Below, in pieces: positions 45,148-54,142 of a stretch of DNA of 64,000 bases (position 1 is the first letter of the stretch; the number at the start of each line of letters is the position of its first letter). Under the pieces are notes generated by a model. It did not search any database and had not been told where the DNA came from. It worked only from the letters and a program-made list of their open reading frames with translations. The position numbers and the translations under genes are program-made. Location: assembly GCA_903881665.1 (NCBI GenBank), contig CAIRUC010000125.1, positions 1 to 64,000 of the forward strand. The letters are read 5' to 3'. The stretch comes from an uncultured Bacteroidota bacterium (GTDB taxonomy: Bacteria; Bacteroidota; Bacteroidia; AKYH767-A; OLB10).

Positions 45148-48100
45148 ATGAAAACAAAATTACTTAGTACACTACTTGGTGTGCTTGTGTCGGTTTTCAG
45201 TTTCGGACAAACTGCAGTAGATCTGCCTGTAAGCTTCGATGACTCAAACGTGGCATACAACCTCGTCGATTTCGGAGGCAACGCCTCTAATATTGTAACT
45301 GATCCGACAGGAGGTACCAATCTCGTAGTCCAAATCAACAAATCGAATACAGCAGCATTGTGGGCAGGAACTACCATTGGTGGAACTGCAGGTTTTGCGA
45401 ATTCAATTCCATTTGTATCGGGCACAACACGTATCTCTATGCGCGTTTACTCACCGGATGCAGGAATTCAAGTGCGATTAAAAGCGGAAGATCCTACAAA
45501 CCCTACAATCAGCGTAGAAACGGAAGCCACCACCACCACTGCGAATGCGTGGGAAACACTAGAATTTAATTTTGCGAATCAAGCAAACGGAACCGCCGCT
45601 ATTAACTACAACAATAACTATCAAAAGCTTTCGATGTTCTTTAACTTCGGAGTTGACGGTGCTACTGCAGGAGCAAAAACATATTATGCCGATGATATCG
45701 AATTTTTACCTGCTGTTATCTTACCAATCACGATAACATTCCAAGTACAAAATCCTGATTCAACACCTGTATTTATTTTCGGAAGTTGGAGTGGCTGGAG
45801 CAATTGGCCTGGAACATTAATGACATCGGTAGGAAATAATACGTATACAGCCGATATTACATTGACTCCTGCAAGCAACTACGAATACTTATTCGTAAAC
45901 GGAGGAACAACACCAACCAAAGAAGTGTTAAATCCTACAGATCCATGTACGAATGGTAACACGCAATACACCAACCGCGTGATTAATACGGGATCAACAG
46001 ATACAACAATTTGTTCTATTTGGAATACATGTAATTCATGTGGCGTAGTAGTTACTACACAAGTTGATCTTCCTATAACCTTCGACGATGCCACTACGAA
46101 TTATGCATTAGTTGATTTTGGCGGAAATGCAAGCACTATCGAGCCTGACCCTTCTGGTGGATCAAACAACGTATGTAAAGTTGTTAAATCGAACACAGCG
46201 CAGTTATGGGCAGGAACAACAGTTGGTGGTCCTGTAGGATTAGCGAATGCTATTCCTTTTTCGGCAAATGCTACTAAAATTTCGATGCGTGTATTTTCAC
46301 CTGATGCAGGTATTCAAATACGCATGAAAGCAGAAGATCCTACAAACGCAGGAATTAGTGTAGAAACAGAAGCGACTACTACAACATCAAATGCATGGGA
46401 AACATTAGTATTTGATTTCGCTAATCAGGCAAATGGAACGGCGGTTATTAACTACAATAATGTTTACCAAATGATTTCTGTATTCTTCAACTTCGGTATT
46501 GACGGCACAACTGCAGGAACTAAAACCTATTACTTCGACGATGTTCAATTTACCGTGAAGCAAATTGACCTTCCCGTAACATTTGAAGATACTACTACCA
46601 ATTATGCATTAGTTGATTTTGGCGGAAATGCAAGCAATATTGAGACTGACCCTGCTGGAGGTTCAAACAACGTATGTAAAATTGTTAAATCAAACTCAGC
46701 GCAGTTATGGGCAGGAACAACGGTAGGTGGTCCTGCGGGATTAGCTACAAAAATTCCATTTGCAGCAAATTCAACTAAAATTTCGATGCGCGTATTTTCA
46801 CCTGATGCTGGTATTCAAGTACGCATGAAAGCAGAAGACCCTGCGAACCCAACAATTAGTGTAGAAACAGAAGCGACTACTACAACATCAAATGCTTGGG
46901 AAACATTAGAATTTAATTTCGCTAATCAAGCAAACGGAACGGCAGCTATTAACTTCGCTAATGTTTACCAAATGATTTCTGTATTCTTCAACTTCGGAAT
47001 TCCTGGGGCTTCTGTAGGAACAAAAACCTATTACTTCGACGATATTCAAATGATGCCTCCTGGCCCATCAACGATTAACGTATCCTTCCAAGTTCAAAAT
47101 CCTGATTCAACACCAGTGTATCTCTTTGGTAGCTGGAGTGGATGGAGCAATTGGCCTGGAGATTTGATGAGTTCTGTTGGTAACGGAACATACTCTGCGA
47201 CTATTCCTTTAAATGCATCGACCAACTACGAGTATTTATTTGTTAACGGTAGCACACCTACAAAAGAAGCATTAAATCCAAATGATCCTTGTACTAACGG
47301 AAATACGCAATACACTAATCGTGTAATCAACACCGGAGTAACTGATACTACCCTTTGTTCTATTTGGAATACCTGTAATTCATGTAACGTGGTAGTAACA
47401 GTTCCCGTTGATTTACCTGTAACATTCGAAGACATCAATACTGTTTATGGATTAACCGATTTCGGCGGAAACAGCAGTACTATCGTTGCTGATCCTACAG
47501 GAGCATCAAACACCGTTGCTCGCGTGGAAAAAACAAATACTGCACAAACATGGGCAGGGACTACAATTGGAGGAAGCATTGGTTTTTATCATGTAATTCC
47601 TTTTGCGTCTGGCGCAACAAAAATAAGAATGCGTGTTTACTCTCCTGATAGCGGAATTCAAATCCGTATGAAAACAGAAGACCCTTCGAACCCTACAATC
47701 AGTGTAGAAACTGAAGCTACTACTACTACTGCAAATGCATGGGAAACCTTAGAATTCAATTTTGCCAATCAAGCAAACGGAACAGCGGCGATCAACTTCG
47801 CTAATGTGTATCAGAAGCTAAGTGTATTCTTCAACTTCGGAATTGACGGAGCTACTGCAGGAACTAAAATTTACTATTTCGATGATGTAGAATTCGGTGG
47901 TAATCCTCCTGCAGCAGTAAATTATACTTTCCGTGTTCAAAATCCTGATTCAGTACCCGTATTTGTATTTGGTAGTTGGAGCGGATGGAGTAACTGGCCA
48001 GGAACATTAATGACATCGATTGGAAATAATATGTACGAAGCAACGATTTCTTTAACAGAAAACAATAGTTACGAATTTTTATATGTGAATGGCGGAACTA

Positions 48101-48495
48101 CTCCAACCAAAGAATTATTAGATCCATCGTGGCCATGTACAAACGGAAATTCGCAATACACGAACCGTATTTTAACTACCGGTACAAGCGACTCAACCAT
48201 CTGTTCAATTTGGGCAACATGTAGTGTCTGTTCAACAGTTGGAGTAAATGAATTAAGCAATGCCGATGTAAAAGTAGTAATGCAAAATGATGGTGTTCGA
48301 ATTCTATCATCAGAATTCAATCACGCTGATGAATTAGAAATAATGGATGTATTAGGAAGAACCATTTATTCAACAACAGGAAATGTTCCTGTGAATAGTT
48401 TCATTCCTGTTAACTTCGGCAGCGGATCCGTTTATTTAATTAAATTAAAAGTAAACGGAGCAACTGCTATCTATAAAGGATTTGCTGGAAATTAA
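45148..48495 (+). CDS. Large T9SS-exported protein, modules A-B-A-A-B-A-B
   Basis: An 1115-aa protein with signal peptide and, in order, A (21-189), B (193-298), A (305-469), A (472-636), B (642-746), A (753-915), B (924-1028) and a T9SS-type domain (1031-1115). A modules of about 165 aa start VDLPVTFEDTTTNYALVDFG, contain IRMKAEDP and SVETEATTTT, and end YYFDDxxF; they recall jelly-roll modules found on GH16 laminarinases. B modules are the same as in the preceding gene. No enzyme domain. Last gene of the operon, probably a surface glucan-capturing protein. Confidence 0.85.
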   Translation: MKTKLLSTLLGVLVSVFSFGQTAVDLPVSFDDSNVAYNLVDFGGNASNIVTDPTGGTNLVVQINKSNTAALWAGTTIGGTAGFANSIPFVSGTTRISMRVYSPDAGIQVRLKAEDPTNPTISVETEATTTTANAWETLEFNFANQANGTAAINYNNNYQKLSMFFNFGVDGATAGAKTYYADDIEFLPAVILPITITFQVQNPDSTPVFIFGSWSGWSNWPGTLMTSVGNNTYTADITLTPASNYEYLFVNGGTTPTKEVLNPTDPCTNGNTQYTNRVINTGSTDTTICSIWNTCNSCGVVVTTQVDLPITFDDATTNYALVDFGGNASTIEPDPSGGSNNVCKVVKSNTAQLWAGTTVGGPVGLANAIPFSANATKISMRVFSPDAGIQIRMKAEDPTNAGISVETEATTTTSNAWETLVFDFANQANGTAVINYNNVYQMISVFFNFGIDGTTAGTKTYYFDDVQFTVKQIDLPVTFEDTTTNYALVDFGGNASNIETDPAGGSNNVCKIVKSNSAQLWAGTTVGGPAGLATKIPFAANSTKISMRVFSPDAGIQVRMKAEDPANPTISVETEATTTTSNAWETLEFNFANQANGTAAINFANVYQMISVFFNFGIPGASVGTKTYYFDDIQMMPPGPSTINVSFQVQNPDSTPVYLFGSWSGWSNWPGDLMSSVGNGTYSATIPLNASTNYEYLFVNGSTPTKEALNPNDPCTNGNTQYTNRVINTGVTDTTLCSIWNTCNSCNVVVTVPVDLPVTFEDINTVYGLTDFGGNSSTIVADPTGASNTVARVEKTNTAQTWAGTTIGGSIGFYHVIPFASGATKIRMRVYSPDSGIQIRMKTEDPSNPTISVETEATTTTANAWETLEFNFANQANGTAAINFANVYQKLSVFFNFGIDGATAGTKIYYFDDVEFGGNPPAAVNYTFRVQNPDSVPVFVFGSWSGWSNWPGTLMTSIGNNMYEATISLTENNSYEFLYVNGGTTPTKELLDPSWPCTNGNSQYTNRILTTGTSDSTICSIWATCSVCSTVGVNELSNADVKVVMQNDGVRILSSEFNHADELEIMDVLGRTIYSTTGNVPVNSFIPVNFGSGSVYLIKLKVNGATAIYKGFAGN

Positions 48496-48518
48496 TTATT
48501 AGGTTTTTTCTATAGTTG

Positions 48519-48549
48519 GGGTTCGCGTAACAGCGAACCCTTTTTTTTT
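48519..48549 (+). terminator. Strong Rho-independent terminator of the glucan operon
   Basis: GGGTTCGC/GCGAACCC, an 8-bp perfect stem with a GTAACA loop, followed by nine T. Confidence 0.95.
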
Positions 48550-49003
48550 GACTATAGATTATTGGCGATAGAGGCTGGTGCCTTTTGCGCTAACGCGGTT
48601 TACGGTTTATCCTAAAGTGTGCTTTTTCTGCTCTACTGCTGGGTTTACGAGAGGCAGCAGATTGCGAAGAAGTAAAAGATAAATTATATTTTATTCATTC
48701 ATAATCAAAAGTCCGCTAAACATCAATTCGAAATTTCAATTTTCGTCAGCCCATGGTCGCAAACGATATCATAATAACTCTTTGTTCATCGGAAATCCGC
48801 AAAACCAGCTTCATCCGTAGCCAATTAAAAAAATGCCGGCCAATTCCCTACAGCAGAAACGAATTTTTTCAGATCAAAAAAAAATACTATGCGGCACACT
48901 GCCCTAATCCAAAATCCAAAATTCGTTTCTGCAAGGTTGCAGCAATTTCACTTCCCTCCTTTTCCACTACATATTTGTAGCATACAATTTTAAAAAACAG
49001 AAT
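48550..49003. other. Intergenic gap
   Basis: About 450 bp with no clear gene; one 75-codon ORF on the plus strand has an unlikely composition. The upstream region of the vWA gene is included. Confidence 0.4.
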
Positions 49004-49618
49004 ATGAAATCTATTACACATTATCAGCTGATCCTCGACATGAGTGGCAGCATGGGTTCGGCCCGTTTCGACACATTAAATGCTGTAAATGCGCAAATTG
49101 AATCCATTCGTAAATCTGCACTTGAGCACCCTAATCAAGAAATTCAAACATCACTGTGTGTTTTTAATACAAGTGTTAAAACCATCTTTAATAGTCTTTC
49201 ACCTCAGCAACTCCCATTGCTTACCATGAATCAGTACACTCCTAATGGTAATACAGCGTTGCTTGATGCATTAGGAATGCGTATCGTAGATTTAGAGCGT
49301 TCTATTGGCAGTTCCGATGATGTGGTTCTAGTAATTATTACCGATGGCGAAGAAAACGCCTCACAGAGCTTTAATTACCCTCAGGTGGCAGAAACTATAG
49401 CGCGATTAAAACAAACCGAACGCTGGACATTCTCTTTCTTAGGTGCCGATATTGATGCATGGCAGATGGCGCGCAACTTAAATATTGAAAAAGAGGAGGT
49501 GGTAAGTTTTAATAAAAGTGAAATTCGCGATACCTTCAATACCGTGAATGAAAGCCTTTCAGAATATTTAACAAATAAAGAAAGTGGGTTGAAGAATAAA
49601 GGATTATTTAAAAAATAA
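49004..49618 (+). CDS. von Willebrand factor A-domain protein
   Basis: A 204-aa cytoplasmic vWA protein. A complete MIDAS metal site is visible: DMSGSMG near residue 11, a Thr in PNGNTALLDA and Asp in IITDGEENAS. There is no signal peptide or TM segment. Such stand-alone vWA proteins usually act in protein complexes with ATPases or nucleases, but none of those is adjacent. Function unknown. Confidence 0.88.
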   Translation: MKSITHYQLILDMSGSMGSARFDTLNAVNAQIESIRKSALEHPNQEIQTSLCVFNTSVKTIFNSLSPQQLPLLTMNQYTPNGNTALLDALGMRIVDLERSIGSSDDVVLVIITDGEENASQSFNYPQVAETIARLKQTERWTFSFLGADIDAWQMARNLNIEKEEVVSFNKSEIRDTFNTVNESLSEYLTNKESGLKNKGLFKK

Positions 49619-49622
49619 TGTT

Positions 49623-49668
49623 GTTGCCCCCGTAAATATCAAATACAGTTCGTATTTATGGGGGCAAC
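49623..49668. repeat. Long inverted repeat between vWA and next gene
   Basis: Arms 49623-49638 (GTTGCCCCCGTAAATA) and 49653-49668 pair over 16 bp with one G-U wobble and a 14-base loop. No T-run follows, so it may be a repeat element or attenuator as well as a terminator for the vWA gene. Confidence 0.85.
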
Positions 49669-49719
49669 CATTAAAATCAATTTTTGGGAGCTTCGCCCAT
49701 TTTTAATATCTTTATCTCA

Positions 49720-50838
49720 ATGAACGTACATCTTATACGCAGTAAAAATGTAACCAACGACCTCTATTACGGGGTTATTGAATATTTACAACATATTACA
49801 GGGCCCGTAAATTTTCTTTCTGAAAAAGAACGTCGAGAAATCACCATTAATGATGAAATGAGAATGTTGTTGCCAGAAGATCCGGAGTTTCATATCAAAT
49901 CAATTAATATGGTAAAAGAAAGTTCGCCGATGTATTTTAACCCAATTAAAACGATATCATGGAGCGACTTATTTAATACTTGTCATCAGTATCGCATTAA
50001 GAAAGGAATACCGCAAGATGATATAGTTATTTTATTAACTGAATATGGTAATCACTCTAACTGGTTTATTGGTTACGATGAAGAGCAAGTAAATAATTAT
50101 TTTGTGCATGTTGAGAATTGGGAGCACTATTTAGAGAATGATGCACGTTACCCTATAGCGTATTTAATTGCAACGTTATTACTAAAAACAAAGTTGTTTT
50201 CGACGCCGAAAGAACTAATGGCCAATTTTCATAGCGTTAGCAAAGGGTGTATTATGGATTTTTGTCGTGATAAAACAGAAATCACATTGAAGATGCGCAC
50301 GGCCGACATTTGCCGTAATTGTCAGCAATTAATTGCGGAGCGATCCATCCCTTTTGCATTGACGCGATACACAATAGAGATGATGGAAGACATTCGCAAG
50401 ATGTTATTATTCCGTGAACGATTTGCTGTACTTCGCACTGCACTACCCTTAGTGATAAAAGGATATATGCGCAAGTTATATATTCCCGATTTAGGCAACC
50501 TGCAGATCAACTTAAGTCCAATGGAGCGATCCATTTATTTGTTGTTTATAAATCACCCTGAAGGCATACGCTTAGCCGAGATGAGCGATCACAAAGAAGA
50601 GCTGAAAAGCATTTTGAATATCGTCTCACGCAACAGCGACTTAGCGGTTATTAATTCTGGGGTTGATGAACTCTGTGCCTACAACAGCAACTCTCTCAGC
50701 GAAAAGATCTCTCGCATCCGACGCAAATTCAGAGACCTTCTCGGCGACGAAATGGCCGAGCACTACATCATTAAAGGCCCTAACGGCGAAATCAAAAAGA
50801 TTGAATTAGATAGAGCGTTGGTAAAGGAGGAAAATTAA
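49720..50838 (+). CDS. HPEGI...YYI-domain protein with CxxC cluster
   Basis: A 372-aa protein from ATG 49720, which is 102 bp past the vWA stop. The N-terminal part has the segment GCIMDFCRDKTEITLKMRTA followed by DICRNCQQLI, a Cys cluster like those of archaemetzincin-related folds, but I see no HEXXH. The C-terminal 110 residues (MERSIYLLFINHPEGI to RIRRKFRDLL and EHYIIKGPNGEIKKI) match the end of the 683-aa protein at 52124. Function unknown; the terminal domain looks wHTH-like. Confidence 0.75.
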   Translation: MNVHLIRSKNVTNDLYYGVIEYLQHITGPVNFLSEKERREITINDEMRMLLPEDPEFHIKSINMVKESSPMYFNPIKTISWSDLFNTCHQYRIKKGIPQDDIVILLTEYGNHSNWFIGYDEEQVNNYFVHVENWEHYLENDARYPIAYLIATLLLKTKLFSTPKELMANFHSVSKGCIMDFCRDKTEITLKMRTADICRNCQQLIAERSIPFALTRYTIEMMEDIRKMLLFRERFAVLRTALPLVIKGYMRKLYIPDLGNLQINLSPMERSIYLLFINHPEGIRLAEMSDHKEELKSILNIVSRNSDLAVINSGVDELCAYNSNSLSEKISRIRRKFRDLLGDEMAEHYIIKGPNGEIKKIELDRALVKEEN

Positions 50839-51281
50839 AAAGGGAAAGGGATTTTCTACTTTATTTTTTCTAAGCCCTTTAGTATAGTTCACTATTTTGT
50901 AATTCCTATAAAGGTAAAGTTCATTATAGCTATTACAATTTAAGAATAGCGGATTGTTCTCTTTACGTCTCTTATTTTTGACTTGTGCTTTATTATTTAT
51001 CCGAATTAATTTTTAGTCATCCCTTATTCTGCTTTATAAAGAAATCTGTTTGAAAATTAACCAACGAGCAAAACAGGAGTCTCATCTGTAAATTCAAATT
51101 TTAAAAAAGGTATGTAAATAGCTTTTGTAAATAAAATGGCCTCGTACAACTCGTCCATAAGTACTATAGGAAGATTGGATGGAGGAACCTCCATTTTAAT
51201 CGCAAATAATATCTCCTTTATCATAAAAGGAGTTGAATTCTATCAATCTTTAGCAAAAAAATAAGATTTATTTTGTTCTGC
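50839..51281. other. Gap with one possible small ORF
   Basis: About 440 bp. A minus-strand reading frame is described separately (51057-51224). Otherwise nothing was recognised. Confidence 0.4.
51057..51224 (-). CDS. Possible 55-aa small protein
   Basis: Too short for the ORF track. From ATG 51224 it reads MIKEILFAIKMEVPPSNLPI and continues to a FEFTDETPVLLVG end, with plausible composition. No family was recognised, and chance cannot be excluded. Confidence 0.3.
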   Translation of the reverse strand: MIKEILFAIKMEVPPSNLPIVLMDELYEAILFTKAIYIPFLKFEFTDETPVLLVG

Positions 51282-51527
51282 TTATCTGATAAAGAAAATT
51301 AGTGCTATCATCATTCCAATTGGAATTGCAAGAAAGACGATGAGCGTTACCACACACCCTTTACTAGTTCTGTTGTACACTCTATTGTAAGCCGCTTTTT
51401 TAGGATCGGTTAACCATCCCCATCCTCGAGGCGCTTTTAACCCAACAGAATGCCTTAAATATCTTTTAAAACTAGTACGTGCGGCAATACGTTTAGTAAG
51501 CGAGGGAATACGGAATCCAAATTTCAT
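51282..51527 (-). CDS. Small basic membrane-anchored protein
   Basis: An 81-aa protein with a strongly basic N-terminal half (RIAARTSFKRYLRHSVGLKAPRG), then GWLTDPKKAAYNRVYNRTS and a C-terminal TM segment (about residues 58-79). I recall the GW...DPKKAAYNRVYN pattern from small uncharacterised bacterial proteins. Probably real; function unknown. Confidence 0.6.
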   Translation of the reverse strand: MKFGFRIPSLTKRIAARTSFKRYLRHSVGLKAPRGWGWLTDPKKAAYNRVYNRTSKGCVVTLIVFLAIPIGMMIALIFFIR

Positions 51528-51688
51528 TCTATCAGTTTAAATTAAAACAAATCCACAAAGAAATCCCCTTTTACATGCTTTGTTTATGGTATTCGTGGTT
51601 ACGGGTATGAAGTTAAATAAATTTATCTGTTTTCATTATTTAATAAAAAATTAAAGTAACTAGAAGGATCGTTTTGTGGAATTACCCA

Positions 51689-52057
51689 TTATTTTTTTCC
51701 GAATAACGCTAATATTGCTGGGATTATCAACATTAATACAAGCTGAAGGAAAAAGAACAAGGCGAGTACTGTCATAAATCCATAATCACGGTTACTAACT
51801 ATCCAGATAAAGTGTAAAGCACCTGAGACATATCCGCCAGCACCCCCAATAAAAAATCCTAATACTAGCGCCACTATTAACATCGATATTTGCAATACAA
51901 AAAACACTTGCATAAAATCTCCAAAACCATCAATATCAGTAGGCAGGTATTTATTATTGTTCGACATCAACCCAATATTGGAACAACTGGTTAATAACGT
52001 TGTTATTAATGCAAGCAGCGTAGTCATTAAAACAAGCCTTTTTATTTCTTTTTTCAT
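51689..52057 (-). CDS. Small membrane protein with lipobox-like start
   Basis: A 122-aa protein. LLTSC near residue 25 could be a lipobox, then at least two TM segments (about residues 52-70 and 95-115), with a Gly-rich turn GFFIGGAGGYVSG. Encoded after the 683-aa protein on the same strand, 66 bp downstream. No family recognised. Confidence 0.6.
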   Translation of the reverse strand: MKKEIKRLVLMTTLLALITTLLTSCSNIGLMSNNNKYLPTDIDGFGDFMQVFFVLQISMLIVALVLGFFIGGAGGYVSGALHFIWIVSNRDYGFMTVLALFFFLQLVLMLIIPAILALFGKK

Positions 52058-52123
52058 GTTTATTTTTTTTAATACTTACTTATATACAATCATAAAACAA
52101 TTTTATTCTTTAAACGAGTGCTT

Positions 52124-54142
52124 TTACTTTTTCAAAGGAGGAAAAAGTTTTACCTTTTCTCTTGGAATCACAATCTTCTTCGGTTCAGCATTCTCTCCTG
52201 TAATATAATAATACTTCGCTATTTCTTCGGGTAAGAAAGTACGAAATGAAGCGCGAATACGTGCTGCTTTTTGATTTACTGAAGGATTGGTGCTATCAAT
52301 TAAATCTTCGATTGATTGACGCACAGCAATGGTTGGTTCTCTTCCAGTAACTGCAGTATACAAAAAGAATAATTGTTTTCTGTGATCGGTTAAATTTTTA
52401 AAAAGAATCCCTTCAGGATGATCTAAGAAAAGTAGAAATAATATTTTGGCTAAGGGATACATAGGAATATCAGCGATCTTATAATCAGGTAATGAAATTT
52501 TATAATCCGGGTCGATTACTATTCGACTGAGTCGAGGGGCCGCTAAATGCTTTTTCAACAAAACTAAAATATCATTCGCCACCTCGGGGTAATCTGCCTT
52601 CAGTTTTTCGGCCAACAACTCCATCAATCCAGCTACGGTAGGTGCGTGTTTGTTATTGTTAATACGATCTAATTGTTCGGAAATGGCGTTGAGTTCTTCA
52701 GCATGTGGATCGTTATCGTCTGATGGATAAATAGGGGTTATTAATTCATAGAAATATCTATCGGCATCCCAGAATCCTTTATGTAAATTTACTTTTGAAT
52801 ACGCGGGGGCACCACGTGAACTTAAGTTTAGTTGATTAAAATAATCGTTTAGTTTAACCGCTAGGTTTTCGGGAGGAATTAAATTCAGCGGCAAAAATGT
52901 ATATTCATCATGCTGAAAATTATCGTGATCGCTAAGTTTTCTTAATAAAATCGGATAGTCGTATACGGGAACCTCCAAAGAACGCAATAAATAATTCTCT
53001 ATTTCATACTTCTCTTTAGAAAGAAAAATGTAAGTAAGAGCCTTATGCAAATCATTTTCGTTAACTTGACGAAGGGAAGGAAAGAATGAATGCAACCAAA
53101 TTAATAAATTTTCGCTGATTTCAGTATTAAATGCGTTTACCTCTTGATCTAAAAAAACGAATTTGTAGCCCTGATTCGAAAATCCTGTTACGATATCACT
53201 ATAATGCTCGTGAATATACGAACGCATTTGCTCGTCACCCTTCGTTCCGATATAATAAACAGTTGAGCAATCTAAAGTATCATTTTGAATTCCTTGAGGA
53301 TAATTAGTAGCATAAGAACGAAAAAAAACATCCTTAAGGACATTGACAATTCCCGAATTTCGATCATTAACCACTTTTTGATCTACGTAAGGATTCCAAT
53401 GAATTATTTTTCGATAATTTATTCCTTTTTCATTCGGAAAGCCTTGTTCCTCTAATTTATCAATATTGTTTTTATTATCTGTAATAAATAGGGCGTTTTT
53501 AAAATCAGTATCCTCTTTAACAAATTGCTCAAACGCTTTATTCCATTCAGGGAACCAATAATCTACTTTCCCCTCTGAAGTCAGTCGATCTAATAGCGCT
53601 TGCCTTTCACTATCAATTGGTGCGGTACCATAAAGCACCAACTTAAATCGTCTCTTTTTAACGGATGCGTAAAAATCAATGAACGACTCTTCAACGGCAT
53701 TTTTATATTTCTCTTTCACGTTTTCAAATTCAAACGATTCTACTTGCCATGGAACCAGTTTAAAATAAAAAGAGTTTGTGTCTTCAATAAATTCAAAAAC
53801 TTCAAATTTCCCGATTGAAATTAATTTGACCAACAATAAAAATGGCAACATCATTAACAAAACAGGAATAATAATAATAATATGAAGCACCTGCGGCCAT
53901 CGTGATTCATGGGTTAACTTACGTTTAATTCTTTTCTTATGAATTTTTTGATCTGTTAAATCAGGTCGAGTTTCTTGATTATAAATATACCCCTCGTATT
54001 GTATCCAAAAATAATCTGTAGCCGGTACAAATACCAATCTTTTCCTCTTATACATTTCAACTTGCGCCATAATAATAACTGATATTAATAGTGAAATTAA
54101 TAAAGAAACGTTAGAAACGTATAGAAATAGCGCGTATTGCAT
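52124..54142 (-). CDS. Membrane-anchored protein with HPEGI...YYI C-terminal domain
   Basis: From ATG 54142 the protein is 672 aa. Two N-terminal TM segments (about residues 5-24 and 88-110) precede a large soluble region of about 450 aa and a C-terminal domain (KILFLLFLDHPEGI to RIRASFRTFL and KYYYITGENAEPKKI) shared with the protein at 49720. The ORF-track start is a TTG. ATG 54070 would remove the first TM. No catalytic motif recognised; a sensing or regulatory membrane protein is possible. Confidence 0.7.
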   Translation of the reverse strand: MQYALFLYVSNVSLLISLLISVIIMAQVEMYKRKRLVFVPATDYFWIQYEGYIYNQETRPDLTDQKIHKKRIKRKLTHESRWPQVLHIIIIIPVLLMMLPFLLLVKLISIGKFEVFEFIEDTNSFYFKLVPWQVESFEFENVKEKYKNAVEESFIDFYASVKKRRFKLVLYGTAPIDSERQALLDRLTSEGKVDYWFPEWNKAFEQFVKEDTDFKNALFITDNKNNIDKLEEQGFPNEKGINYRKIIHWNPYVDQKVVNDRNSGIVNVLKDVFFRSYATNYPQGIQNDTLDCSTVYYIGTKGDEQMRSYIHEHYSDIVTGFSNQGYKFVFLDQEVNAFNTEISENLLIWLHSFFPSLRQVNENDLHKALTYIFLSKEKYEIENYLLRSLEVPVYDYPILLRKLSDHDNFQHDEYTFLPLNLIPPENLAVKLNDYFNQLNLSSRGAPAYSKVNLHKGFWDADRYFYELITPIYPSDDNDPHAEELNAISEQLDRINNNKHAPTVAGLMELLAEKLKADYPEVANDILVLLKKHLAAPRLSRIVIDPDYKISLPDYKIADIPMYPLAKILFLLFLDHPEGILFKNLTDHRKQLFFLYTAVTGREPTIAVRQSIEDLIDSTNPSVNQKAARIRASFRTFLPEEIAKYYYITGENAEPKKIVIPREKVKLFPPLKK

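Noticed and set aside
45360-48320. Antisense ORFs that recur across the module arrays
   Set aside because: They reflect repeated codons of the A and B modules read in other frames.
43819-48495. Repeated DNA considered as CRISPR-like or satellite
   Set aside because: Repeats are 300-500 bp protein modules in frame, not short direct repeats with spacers.
48753-48980. 75-aa plus-strand ORF
   Set aside because: Composition and position do not support a gene; no start signal.
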